A stretch of 64,000 bases of DNA, from contig CAYPAV010000006.1 in the NCBI GenBank assembly GCA_964408805.1, positions 173,436 to 237,435 of the forward strand, written 5' to 3'. Positions 16,431 through 24,882 of the stretch are shown piece after piece. The notes beneath the pieces are model-generated. The model saw only the letters and a list, made by a program, of their open reading frames with translations, was not told the DNA's origin and did not search any database. Every line of letters begins with the position of its first letter. Position 1 is the first letter of the stretch. Origin of the DNA: CAYPAV01 sp964408805 (GTDB lineage: Bacteria > Pseudomonadota > Alphaproteobacteria > UBA8366). The translations under genes were made by a program, and so were the position numbers.

Positions 16431-17330
16431 ATGAGCCGTCTATGCGAAGATCGCGTCGCGATCGTCACCGGAGCCGCCCGCGGGGTTGGCCGCGAACACG
16501 CCTTGTTGCTGGCGAAACATGGAGCCAAGGTCGTCGTGAACGATCTGGGAGCCGCCGTCGACGGCAAGGGAGCCGACACGTCCTTCGCCCAGCAGGTCGT
16601 CGATGAGATCAAGGCGGACGGCGGCGAGGCCGTGGTCAACGGCGACGATGTCGGCAATTTCGACGGTGCCAAGAACATGGTCGATCAAGCCATCAACACC
16701 TTCGGCAAGCTCGATATCCTGGTCAACAACGCCGGTATCCTGCGCGATCGCATGCTGGTCAACATGACCGAGGACGAATGGGACGCGGTCATTCACGTGC
16801 ACCTCAAGGGCACCTTCGCGCCGTCGCGCCACGCCGCCTCCTATTGGCGCGCGATGTCGAAGGAGAAGGACGCGCCGGTCAGCGGCCGGATCATCAATAC
16901 CAGCTCGACCTCCGGCATCTACGGCAATGTGGGCCAGACCAATTACGGCGCCGCCAAGGCCGGGATCGCCGCCTTCACGATCATCGCGGCTCGGGAATTG
17001 AGCCGCGTCGGTGTTACCGTCAATGCCATCTCGCCGTCCGCCTATACTCGGATGACCGACAACCTTCGCGAATACACCGAGGATGAAATCTCGGTCCGTC
17101 AGCCGCGCTGGGTCTCGCCCACGGTGTGCTATCTCGCCAGCGAGGAAGCCCAGGACATCACCGGACGGGTCATTCAGGCGGGTGCCGGCATGGTCGCCGT
17201 TTGCGAGGGCTGGCGCCGCGGCGCCGAGATGGATCAGATGGAGGACCCGGCGGAACTCGGTCCCAAGATCCGCGAAATGATCGGCAAGGTCCGCAAGAAT
17301 TCCGGCATGGACGGAATGGAACTCGACTAA
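16431..17330 (+). CDS. SDR oxidoreductase, MFE-2 3-hydroxyacyl-CoA dehydrogenase-like
   Basis: A 299-residue short-chain dehydrogenase. It carries the Gly-rich loop GAARGVGREHAL, NNAGILRDRML, the serine of NTSSTSGIYGN and the YxxxK motif in TNYGAAKAG. The opening VVVNDLGAAVDGKGADTSFA and the extended length resemble the (3R)-hydroxyacyl-CoA dehydrogenase domain of multifunctional enzyme type 2, which oxidises hydroxyacyl-CoA with NAD. Its ribosome site is AGAAGGAAAATTCA. It is followed after 59 bases by a CoxG-like gene and then a TauD-like dioxygenase on the same strand. That arrangement suggests degradation of a hydroxylated acyl chain. An alternative is a ketoreductase for another acyl thioester; the cofactor-binding Asp at DLG favours NAD. 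Confidence 0.82.
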   Translation: MSRLCEDRVAIVTGAARGVGREHALLLAKHGAKVVVNDLGAAVDGKGADTSFAQQVVDEIKADGGEAVVNGDDVGNFDGAKNMVDQAINTFGKLDILVNNAGILRDRMLVNMTEDEWDAVIHVHLKGTFAPSRHAASYWRAMSKEKDAPVSGRIINTSSTSGIYGNVGQTNYGAAKAGIAAFTIIAARELSRVGVTVNAISPSAYTRMTDNLREYTEDEISVRQPRWVSPTVCYLASEEAQDITGRVIQAGAGMVAVCEGWRRGAEMDQMEDPAELGPKIREMIGKVRKNSGMDGMELD

Positions 17331-17389
17331 GATATTCGGTGCATGGCGGCGCCGGAATTTCCGGCGTCGCCCACCAGAAGGAACACCTC

Positions 17390-17974
17390 GTGAGATTTGA
17401 GAACAGTTTCGAGGTGCCACTCCCGCCGGACGAAGCCTGGGACCTGCTGCTCGACATCGAACGCATCGCCCCCTGCATGCCGGGCGCGGAGCTGACCGAG
17501 ATCGTCGACGACAAGACGTTCAAGGGCAATGTCTCGGTGCGACTTGGCCCGGTAGCCCTGACCTTTTCGGGCACTGCGACATTCGACACCATCGACAACA
17601 CCGCGCGAAAGGCCCGCGTGAAGGCGGAAGGCCGGGACCCGAAGGGCCGGGGTGGTGCAAACGCCGTCGTCGATTTCGAGCTTGAAGCGGCTGAAAATGG
17701 AGCCGCCGTCCTGATCGAGACCGATCTGTCGCTTTCGGGCTCGATCGCGCAATACGGGCGCGGCGTCGGCATGATCCGATCCCTGGCGGGGCAGCTGATC
17801 GGTCAGTTCGCCGAGGCCCTGAAGGCGCAGCTCGCGACAGAGACGCCCGAAGCCGCGGACGCACCCGAATCGAACGAGACCGCCGGCGTGCCACAAGCAA
17901 AGCCGATCTCGGGCTTCTCCCTAATGCTGCTTGCTTTCCGAGATTGGCTGAAACGGCTCTTCGGCAGCGGTTGA
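17390..17974 (+). CDS. CoxG-like SRPBCC family protein
   Basis: A 194-residue protein of the CoxG type (SRPBCC hydrophobic-pocket fold). The sequence FENSFEVPLPPDEAWDLL, the core strand RLGPVALTFSGTATF and a C-terminal amphipathic segment ending with DWLKRLFG match the family. CoxG recruits aerobic CO dehydrogenase to the membrane through its C-terminal helix, which fits the hydrophobic tail near 175-190 here. The GTG at 17390 is the right start, as AGAAGGAA lies just before it. A molybdenum-hydroxylase large subunit lies about 2.4 kb away on the other strand, but the medium and small subunits of a CO dehydrogenase are not in the window, so a CO-oxidising role is not shown. Confidence 0.75.
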   Translation: MRFENSFEVPLPPDEAWDLLLDIERIAPCMPGAELTEIVDDKTFKGNVSVRLGPVALTFSGTATFDTIDNTARKARVKAEGRDPKGRGGANAVVDFELEAAENGAAVLIETDLSLSGSIAQYGRGVGMIRSLAGQLIGQFAEALKAQLATETPEAADAPESNETAGVPQAKPISGFSLMLLAFRDWLKRLFGSG

Positions 17975-18041
17975 AACCCGGTTGGATTTGCCCGTCCCCG
18001 GTGTACATTTTCATATCCACGCAACAAACCCCGTGACAGAG

Positions 18042-19064
18042 ATGCCCTATCAACCGTTCGATCATCCCGCCGCCTGGAAGGGCGCCGATATCGCCTCGAA
18101 AGACGATATCGCCTTCGATCTGGAGCGCCGGCACATCGATGCCCTTAGTCGCCAGGCCGAAAGCGGCCGGAAATCCAATCTCGGTGATGCGGATATATCT
18201 CCCGAGACCTTCCCGCTGGACGATATCGCCGAGGACATCGCGAATTGGCGGCAAGAAATTATCTCGGGGCGCGGCGTCCAGATGCTTCGGGGCTTTCCCG
18301 TCGGTCAGGTCGATCATGACGACTTGCGGATGATGTATCTCGGCCTCGGCACCCATTTCGGCCGTCCGGTCTCGCAAAGTTCGATGGGCGATCTAATCGG
18401 AGACGTGGTGAATGTCGGCGGCCTCGACCGCAACGAACGCGCCTATCGAAGCCGCCGCGCCCTGAACCTGCATACGGACCGCTGCGATCATCTCGGCATG
18501 CTCTGCGTTCAAAAAGCAATCGAAGGCGGGATCAGCACCTATGCGAGCGCGCTGGCGATCCACAACGAAATCCTGGCGACGAAGCCGGAGCTCGTGGAAC
18601 CCCTCTATCGCGGCTATTTCCATCACCTCTTCGGCGAACAGCCCGAAGGCGAGCCGCCGGTGACGCGGGAGCGCATCCCGATCCTTTCGGTGACGGACGG
18701 CATTCCCTGCGTGATCTACATCCGGGGCTATATCGACCTCGCCGTCGAGGAAGGACATGTCACTCTCAGCGACGTCGAGTTGGCGGCAATCGACTATTTC
18801 GACGAGATCGCGGACCGGCCGGATATCCGCTTCGATTTCCTGATGGAACCGGGCGACGCGAGCTTCGTGAACAATTGCTACCTCCTGCATACCCGAAACC
18901 AGTTCGAGGATTCAGACGACCCGCCGCTGAAACGCCACCTGATGCGGCTCTGGCTGACGGAAGACGGCCGCCCCGCGTCGGACGGCGTGCTGATGCACAA
19001 GGGCCGCCAAGGCATCGTCAAGCGCGAAGGCAAGGGCACGTATTATCAGCAGGGTGCGGCATAG
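18042..19064 (+). CDS. TauD/TfdA-like Fe(II)/2-oxoglutarate dioxygenase
   Basis: A 340-residue 2-oxoglutarate dioxygenase. The iron triad is His144 and Asp146 in LNLHTDRCDH and His283 in LLHTRNQFED, with Arg302 in KRHLMRLW as the 2-oxoglutarate anchor. The C-terminal position of these residues and the overall length fit the TauD/TfdA branch, which hydroxylates taurine, alkyl sulfates or other organic acids. The frame is open further upstream to 17982, but I chose the ATG at 18042 since the upstream piece lacks family similarity and the ribosome site is weak for both. It follows the SDR and CoxG genes in one direction. The substrate is unknown and no transporter is adjacent. Confidence 0.82.
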   Translation: MPYQPFDHPAAWKGADIASKDDIAFDLERRHIDALSRQAESGRKSNLGDADISPETFPLDDIAEDIANWRQEIISGRGVQMLRGFPVGQVDHDDLRMMYLGLGTHFGRPVSQSSMGDLIGDVVNVGGLDRNERAYRSRRALNLHTDRCDHLGMLCVQKAIEGGISTYASALAIHNEILATKPELVEPLYRGYFHHLFGEQPEGEPPVTRERIPILSVTDGIPCVIYIRGYIDLAVEEGHVTLSDVELAAIDYFDEIADRPDIRFDFLMEPGDASFVNNCYLLHTRNQFEDSDDPPLKRHLMRLWLTEDGRPASDGVLMHKGRQGIVKREGKGTYYQQGAA

Positions 19065-19094
19065 GGAAAACCCCGCCCCCTCCCGATACCGCTC

Positions 19095-20276
19095 TTAAAC
19101 GATCCCCGCCGCCTTCATCCGGTCGTAGGCCTCCGTGTCGACATCGCAGTATTCGTTCAGGATCGACTCGGTATGCTCGCCGAGCTTTGGCGGCGAGGTG
19201 ACCTCGACGGGCGATTCCGAAAGCTTGATCGGACAACCGACGGTCTTGAAGGTGCCGTAGCCCGGATACTCAACCTCGAGGATCATGTCGCGCGCCGTCA
19301 AATGCGGGTCCACCAGCACTTCGGCTGTGTCCTGGCAGGCGCCGCTCGGCACCCCGGCGGCACTGAGAATTTCCATTACCTCGTGCTTGGTCCGCTGCAG
19401 GGTCCAGCCTTCGATGATCGCGTTCAGTTCTTCATTATGCTCCCACCTGAGTTCCGCGGTCGCGTATTTCGGATTGTCGGCAAGCTCGGCCAACCCGGTC
19501 GCCGCGACGAAGGCGCCCCACATCTGCTGCTGACAGAGAATGAAGACGTAATCGTTCGGACCTTCCGGGCTGCAGCGATAGGTCGAGCCGGGGACCGCCG
19601 TCCCCAGCTGATTGCCGTTCCGGGGCATGGCACTCCCGCGGCGCTGATGGTCGCGGAGGCTGACGCGAATAAGATTGAGCACGGCCTCTTGCATGGCGAC
19701 CTCGACCATCTGGCCGCGGCCCGTATTATGACGTTGCTGCAGAGCGCCGAGAATGCCGATCACCATATGCATGCCCGTGCCGGAATCGCCGATCGCGGGC
19801 CAACAGAAGGTCGGCGGACCGTCGGCAAGGCCGGTGACGCTCATCGCGCCGCCCATTGCCTGGGCGATTGGCTCGTAGGCCTTGAAACCGGAATGCGGAC
19901 CGTAGGTGCCGAAGCCCTTGATGGTCGCGTAGATCAGGCGCGGGTTCAGTTCCTTCAAAACGTCATAGCCAAGTCCCATGCGATCCAACGCGCCCGGGGA
20001 AAAATTTTCCAAGAGAACGTCGAACTGGCCGATCAGTTTCCGGAAGAGCGCCTTGCCCTCATCGGACTTGAGATTGAGCGTCAGCCCACGCTTGTTCGAA
20101 TTGAAGGTCATGAAAAACAGTTCGTCACCCGATTGCGCCCGGGACACGTCGCCCTTCGTCGGCTCCTCGATCTTGATGACCTCGGCCCCCAGCCAGGCCA
20201 GAATCTGGCCGCAGGCCGGTCCCGCCTGATTATTTGTCATGTCGAGAACGCGAACTCCGGTGAGCGCCTTGCTCAT
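19095..20276 (-). CDS. CaiB/BaiF family CoA-transferase, Glu in place of catalytic Asp
   Basis: A 393-residue family III CoA-transferase, recognised by QAGPACGQILAWLGAEVIKIE near the start and by LGEHTESILNEY at the end. The position that carries the catalytic Asp in formyl-CoA:oxalate transferase is Glu135 here, in KAYEPIAQAMGG. This substitution occurs in some CaiB-like subgroups of unclear activity, so ordinary transferase chemistry should not be assumed. The ATG at 20276 has a very strong ribosome site (TCAGGAGGATCAAA). The frame upstream of it is ignored because it lacks similarity. The stop is 30 bases from that of the convergent dioxygenase gene, and the molybdenum hydroxylase gene lies 71 bases upstream on the same strand. 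Confidence 0.85.
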   Translation of the reverse strand: MSKALTGVRVLDMTNNQAGPACGQILAWLGAEVIKIEEPTKGDVSRAQSGDELFFMTFNSNKRGLTLNLKSDEGKALFRKLIGQFDVLLENFSPGALDRMGLGYDVLKELNPRLIYATIKGFGTYGPHSGFKAYEPIAQAMGGAMSVTGLADGPPTFCWPAIGDSGTGMHMVIGILGALQQRHNTGRGQMVEVAMQEAVLNLIRVSLRDHQRRGSAMPRNGNQLGTAVPGSTYRCSPEGPNDYVFILCQQQMWGAFVAATGLAELADNPKYATAELRWEHNEELNAIIEGWTLQRTKHEVMEILSAAGVPSGACQDTAEVLVDPHLTARDMILEVEYPGYGTFKTVGCPIKLSESPVEVTSPPKLGEHTESILNEYCDVDTEAYDRMKAAGIV

Positions 20277-20347
20277 TTTGATCCTCCTGAATTGATACCC
20301 CGGCATAAACCTAGACCGCGGAACGCCGATTGGCATATCGGGGTCGG

Positions 20348-22675
20348 TCAGTCGTCCCGCCGGGCCGCCGCGATTGCTTGGTAGACCCGCTCCGAGGTCG
20401 CCGGCATATCGAGGTCACGGACCCCAAGGGGTGCGAGCGCGTCGAGGATGGCGTTGACCACCGCCGCCGGTGCGGCCGTCGGCCCCGCCTCCCCGACCGA
20501 TTTGATGCCGAGCGGGTTGGTGGTGCACGGCACCTCCAGCAACTCGGTCGTGAAGGCCGGCAGATCGTCGGCGCGCGGCATCGCGCAATCCATGAAGGAG
20601 CCGGACAGGAGCTGGCCCGATTCCGGGTCATGGACGTTCCGCTCGAGAAGCGCCTCGCCCACCCCTTGCGCGACCCCGCCGTCCAGCTGGCCCTTCACCA
20701 CCATCGGGTTCAAGGCACGGCCGACATCCTGGGCCATCACGTAGTTCAGCAACGCCACCGCGCCGGTTTCCGGATCAACCTCGACCTCGGCGATATGGCA
20801 GCCGTTGGGGAAGGTCGCCGCCACGGGATCGTGGAGATGTCCAGCCGCCAGGCCCGCCGCGCCGATATCGGCAGCGACTTCCTCCAGCGAAACAGCGCGA
20901 TCAGTGCCGGAGATCCGGAAATTCCCGGCGTTGTATTCGACATCGGTCCGCGCGGCCTCCAACATGTCCGCGGCCAAGCCAAGACCCGTCTCGACCAATG
21001 TCTCGGCGGCAAGGACGAGGGCGCTGCCGCAAACCGTCATCGACCGGCAGGCGCCGGTTCCCGTGCCCCACGGCGTCTCGTCCGAATCGCCTTGAATGAT
21101 CCGGACCCGGCTTGGATCGATATCGAGCATTTCGGCCAGGATCTGCGGATAGACCGTCTCGTGCGACTGGCCGTTCGACATGCTGCCCAGACGCACCTCG
21201 ATCGTACCGTCGGCCCGGCAGGTAATCTCTGTGCGATCAGCAATCCCGGCGCCGCAAGCCTCCAGCAGATTGGCATAGCCGATCCCGCGCAACCGGCCCC
21301 TGGCGGTGCTTTCGTCGCGGCGCGCGGCGAACCCCTCGGTATCGGCCATTCGCTCGGCCGCCGTCATATTGGCCGCGAAGTCGCCGCTGTCGTAGGTCGA
21401 GGTCGCGGCCGTTCGATACGGCATGGCGGCGGGATCGACCAGGTTCCGCCGCCGAATTTCCCCGGGCCCGATCCCAAGTTCGCGCGCCGCCGCGTCGAGC
21501 AGCCGTTCGATCGTGAAATTCGCCTCGGGCGCGCCGGCCCCTCGATAGGGGCAGGTCGGCATCCGCGTCGTATGGACCGCCCGGACGTCGAAATCGACGA
21601 CGGGAATGTCGTAGACGCTGGTCCCCATGGTGCGCCACATAGTGGGCGCGGTCGTACCGCGCGGGCCGAGATAACCGCCGAGATCGGCCAGCACGCGAAC
21701 CCGCATCGCGAGGATCCGCCCCTCCCCGTCGAGCGCCAGTTCCGCGTCGTTCGCCTGGCCGCGGCCCTGATAATCGGCCAGGAAGACTTCGCTCCGGCTC
21801 TCCAGCCAACGGACGGTCCGGCCGAGCCGTTTCGCCGTCCAAAGGACCAATGCCTGCTCGGGATAGAGCGGGTTCTTGGCACCGAAACCCCCGCCGACGT
21901 CTTTCGTCACGACGCGAACGGCATCTTCGGCAAGATGGAAGACGTCTCTTGCCAAGGCGCGACCGACGGTCTGCGGCTTTCCGGCCGTGGCATACAGCGT
22001 ATAACGGCCCCGCGCCCGATCGAAGGCGCCGACATAGCCCCGGGTCTCGAGCGGGTTCTGCACGATCCGGTTGATGTCGAAACCGAGGGAGACGACATGG
22101 GCCGCCGCCTCGAAACATGCCGCCGCCGCTCGCCCGTCACCCACGGTGAAGCCGAACGAGATGTTCTCCGGCGATTGCGGCCAGAGTGGCGGTGCGCCAT
22201 CGGCGCCGCGTGGGTCCATCAACGGCGTCAATGGCGCATAGTCGACCAAGACGGCCTCGGCCGCATCGATCGCCGCCGCCGCCGTCTCGGCCACCACGAC
22301 GGCGACCGGCTGGCCCTGATAGAGGACGCGGTCCCCCGCCAATATCGGATGCGGCGCCCCGATCGACGGATCGCCCGTTGGCGGAACTTCGGAGACGCCG
22401 GTCGGGCGACGCTCCCAGGGAATGCCGCCGAGTCCATCTTCATCCAAGTTCCGCGCCGTCCAGACACCGAGCACACCCGGCAGCGCCATAGCCGTCGAAG
22501 GATCGACGCCTTTGATTTCGGCATGGGGATAGAGGGATCGAACCACGACCATATGCGCCAACCCCTCGAATTCGAGATCGGCGATATAACGGCCTTGGCC
22601 GGTCAGGAATCGGGCATCCTCGACCCGCGGCATATCGCGGCCGAGATAGCGTCCCGGTTCACCGGGAGCGGTCAT
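20348..22675 (-). CDS. Xanthine dehydrogenase family molybdopterin-binding subunit (CoxL-like)
   Basis: A 775-residue large subunit of the molybdenum hydroxylase family. It includes the N-terminal RVEDARFLTGQGRY, the GGGFGAKNPLYPE dimer/Mo-pocket loop, the pattern CPYRGAGAPEANF which corresponds to the AYRGAGR active-site loop of form II enzymes rather than the Cys-containing loop of true CO dehydrogenase, and the catalytic Glu729 in KSVGEAG. This argues for hydroxylation of an N-heterocycle or aldehyde, not CO oxidation. No FAD or Fe-S subunit is adjacent, which is unusual. The ATG at 22675 fits the family N-terminus. The pyrE gene precedes it by 32 bases on the same strand. Confidence 0.85.
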   Translation of the reverse strand: MTAPGEPGRYLGRDMPRVEDARFLTGQGRYIADLEFEGLAHMVVVRSLYPHAEIKGVDPSTAMALPGVLGVWTARNLDEDGLGGIPWERRPTGVSEVPPTGDPSIGAPHPILAGDRVLYQGQPVAVVVAETAAAAIDAAEAVLVDYAPLTPLMDPRGADGAPPLWPQSPENISFGFTVGDGRAAAACFEAAAHVVSLGFDINRIVQNPLETRGYVGAFDRARGRYTLYATAGKPQTVGRALARDVFHLAEDAVRVVTKDVGGGFGAKNPLYPEQALVLWTAKRLGRTVRWLESRSEVFLADYQGRGQANDAELALDGEGRILAMRVRVLADLGGYLGPRGTTAPTMWRTMGTSVYDIPVVDFDVRAVHTTRMPTCPYRGAGAPEANFTIERLLDAAARELGIGPGEIRRRNLVDPAAMPYRTAATSTYDSGDFAANMTAAERMADTEGFAARRDESTARGRLRGIGYANLLEACGAGIADRTEITCRADGTIEVRLGSMSNGQSHETVYPQILAEMLDIDPSRVRIIQGDSDETPWGTGTGACRSMTVCGSALVLAAETLVETGLGLAADMLEAARTDVEYNAGNFRISGTDRAVSLEEVAADIGAAGLAAGHLHDPVAATFPNGCHIAEVEVDPETGAVALLNYVMAQDVGRALNPMVVKGQLDGGVAQGVGEALLERNVHDPESGQLLSGSFMDCAMPRADDLPAFTTELLEVPCTTNPLGIKSVGEAGPTAAPAAVVNAILDALAPLGVRDLDMPATSERVYQAIAAARRDD

Positions 22676-22707
22676 GACTCGATTGTCGGGGGGCACGGGA
22701 CTTCGGC

Positions 22708-23400
22708 TCAACCCTTCGCGTCGACGGCCCCGCCATGGGCGGCGGACCAACCTTTCGGATCCTTGAAATACTTCTCCGCCTCGTCCAGCGTCGCGGCATC
22801 GAAGAGACCGTCCGCACGGGCGACCCGCAACACGTCCCACCAGGTCGCCAGCCAGTGCATCTCGACCTTGGTGTCGGCCAGGATATCGGCCGCATCCGAG
22901 AAGATATCGTAGTAGAAGATCACGAAAATATGGTCGACGACGGCGCCCGCCTCGCGAAGCGCGTTGCAGAAGTTGACCTTGCTGCGGCCGTCGGTCGTCA
23001 TGTCCTCGACCAGGAGCACGCGCTCCCCTTCCGGCAGATAACCTTCTATCTGAGCATTACGCCCGAACCCTTTGGGTTTCTTGCGAACATATTGCATCGG
23101 CAACATCAGGCGATCGGCCATCCAGGCGGCGAAAGGGATGCCCGCCGTCTCGCCGCCGGCAACGCTATCGAAGCATTCGAAGCCAGCCTCGCGCAACATC
23201 ACCGAGGCGCCCAAATCCATCAGAGTCCGGCGTACCCGGGGAAACGAGATCAACCGGCGGCAATCGAGATAAACGGGGCTCGCCCAGCCGGAGGTGAGGA
23301 TGAAAGGGTCGGCCGCGTTGATATGGACGGCCTCGACCTCGAGCAGCATCCGGGCCGTGATATCGGCCATCACCTGCTTATCGGGAAACCCACTGGTCAT
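22708..23400 (-). CDS. pyrE: Orotate phosphoribosyltransferase
   Basis: A 230-residue phosphoribosyltransferase. The PRPP-binding loop is LLVEDMTTDGRSKVNF, and the start MLLEVEAVHINAADPF with FILTSGWASPVYLDCRRL matches PyrE of alphaproteobacteria, which makes orotidine monophosphate from orotate and PRPP in pyrimidine synthesis. The C-terminal extension of roughly 40 residues ends DAKG. The ATG at 23400 has a GAAGAGGG ribosome site. Dihydroorotase, the enzyme two steps earlier, is encoded at 44948 about 21 kb away, so the pathway is dispersed. Translation of the molybdenum hydroxylase may follow from the same transcript. Confidence 0.9.
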   Translation of the reverse strand: MTSGFPDKQVMADITARMLLEVEAVHINAADPFILTSGWASPVYLDCRRLISFPRVRRTLMDLGASVMLREAGFECFDSVAGGETAGIPFAAWMADRLMLPMQYVRKKPKGFGRNAQIEGYLPEGERVLLVEDMTTDGRSKVNFCNALREAGAVVDHIFVIFYYDIFSDAADILADTKVEMHWLATWWDVLRVARADGLFDAATLDEAEKYFKDPKGWSAAHGGAVDAKG

Positions 23401-23416
23401 GGCCCTCTTCCCTTTC

Positions 23417-23986
23417 CTAGCCTGTCCATTCGGTAACGAATCCCTTCGGATCGGGACGGCGCTTATCGCTGACTTTCTTGATCGGCGTGCCGAGATAGAC
23501 GAAGGCGACGATCTCGTCCGTCGGGTCGAGGCCGAGCGCCGATTTGACGTGCGGGTCACGGGCATTCGACCCCGTCAGCATGATCCCGCCATACCCCTTG
23601 GCATGCGCCGCCGTGATGATATTGAGCGCCGAGGCACCAGTGGTCACCACCTGCTCGATCGCCGGCACGTTCGGCTTCTCGTCCGATATCTTGGCATAAG
23701 CGACGATGATCATGGGGGAGCGCATCGGCCGGTTCCGCTCTTTCTCGATCGCTTCGTCGTCCGCCGCGGGATCGCGCTTTTGCAAGGCTTCGACGAAGAC
23801 GCCGCCGAGCTTCGCGCGCGCCTCCCCTTGGACGATGATGAAGCGCCAAGGCTGCAACATTCCATGGTCGGGCGCCGACATCGCGGCGGCCATGATCTCG
23901 TCGAGATCGGCGCCCGCGGGCGCCGGGTCGCCGAGCAGACGCGGCGGCACGGAAATCCGCGACAACAGGGCTTCCATTGCTTCCAT
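23417..23986 (-). CDS. Nitroreductase family protein (YdjA-like)
   Basis: A 189-residue protein of the single-domain nitroreductase type, close to YdjA in size. Evidence: PPRLLGDPAPAGADLDEIMAAAM at the FMN phosphate region, APDHGMLQPWRFIIV (FMN binding), TTGASALNIITAAHAKG and YGGIMLTGSNAR, and the C-terminal FVYLGTP. Members use NAD(P)H to reduce nitro compounds or flavins. The ribosome site GGAGGATCATC directly precedes the ATG. The gene heads a minus-strand run with pyrE and the molybdenum hydroxylase, gaps being 16 and 32 bases, so these are probably one operon. Physiological substrate unknown. Confidence 0.85.
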   Translation of the reverse strand: MEAMEALLSRISVPPRLLGDPAPAGADLDEIMAAAMSAPDHGMLQPWRFIIVQGEARAKLGGVFVEALQKRDPAADDEAIEKERNRPMRSPMIIVAYAKISDEKPNVPAIEQVVTTGASALNIITAAHAKGYGGIMLTGSNARDPHVKSALGLDPTDEIVAFVYLGTPIKKVSDKRRPDPKGFVTEWTG

Positions 23987-24031
23987 GATGATCCTCCATG
24001 CGGGAGTGAGCCGGCCGGCCCGAGCGCCTAG

Positions 24032-24733
24032 CTATGTATACGATGGCGGCGGGAAATCAAACGATTCCGGTGGCCGACCGCGCCCGTCGAAGACCGAAAT
24101 CAGAATAAAGCCGGCGATGAAGCCGCCAAGATGCGCCTCCCAGGCGATTCCAGCCGCCTCGACGCCGAGAAGCTCCGGCGGCAGCATGCCGAAGACCATG
24201 TTGAGCACGAACCAGATCGCAATAAACCCCATCGCCGTCGAGCGCGACTGAAACGGCAACGGCGTCGCCGGGTCCAGGGGTCGAAGACTGAGCCGGCAAA
24301 CCGCCCCCACCGTCCCCGCGACACCGCCGGAGGCGCCGACAAGCGGTACGATATCGGCCGGCTGAAAGAGCGCGAAGACCGCGGCCCCCAGAACCCCCGT
24401 CAAAACATAGAGCCAGATGAACGGCCATTCTCCCATGCGCCGCGCAATCGCCGCACCGAAGGCGAGGAAAAGCAGCATGTTGACCATCAAATGCATGAGA
24501 TCCCCATGGACCAGCATATACGTTACCGGGCTGGTGACGAGGGTCAGGAATTCGAGCACGCCATCCGGCTGAACACCGTAGCGCGCCGGAATGAACGCGA
24601 TATGGAACAACAGGGAATAGCCAAGTTCCTCCGGCAAGAAAATCCGCCCGACATGCGCCAGCATGGTGCCGCCCGCGATCCATTTGACGGCATTGGGCGC
24701 GTTCAGGATCGGCGGGTCTTCACGCTCGGACAC
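24032..24733 (-). CDS. Rhomboid family intramembrane serine protease
   Basis: A 233-residue integral membrane protein with six hydrophobic segments. The catalytic Ser135 lies in VGASGGVAG and His201 in EAHLGGF, and HLMVN (His81, Asn85) supplies the oxyanion residues, so the protease should be active. Rhomboids cleave transmembrane segments of substrate proteins in the inner membrane. I chose the GTG at 24733, with AGAGGTGAG before it, because the 70 residues upstream in the frame are basic and unlike the family. The sequence ends FDFPPPSYT. It is unlinked to pathway genes and its neighbours run in different directions, so no substrate can be suggested. Confidence 0.87.
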   Translation of the reverse strand: MSEREDPPILNAPNAVKWIAGGTMLAHVGRIFLPEELGYSLLFHIAFIPARYGVQPDGVLEFLTLVTSPVTYMLVHGDLMHLMVNMLLFLAFGAAIARRMGEWPFIWLYVLTGVLGAAVFALFQPADIVPLVGASGGVAGTVGAVCRLSLRPLDPATPLPFQSRSTAMGFIAIWFVLNMVFGMLPPELLGVEAAGIAWEAHLGGFIAGFILISVFDGRGRPPESFDFPPPSYT

Positions 24734-24882
24734 AAGCTCACCTCTGCTGCGCGGTTGGCGGATGACCCTAGGACGCGGTTCGTCGCCTGTCCAACGAACC
24801 CTCCGGCGGTGCTGGTATTTGCCGTTGCTCCGACGCTTATGGATTGCCAGACTCGGCCAAAGGGGACGAGGAGAATGCCTGA

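Noticed and set aside
20348..22675. Aerobic CO dehydrogenase assignment for the large subunit
   Set aside because: The active-site loop is the YRGAG type rather than the Cys-containing CO dehydrogenase loop, and partner subunits are absent.
20330..22912. 860-codon plus-strand ORF
   Set aside because: It mirrors the molybdenum hydroxylase gene, has compositional bias of an antisense frame and no motifs.
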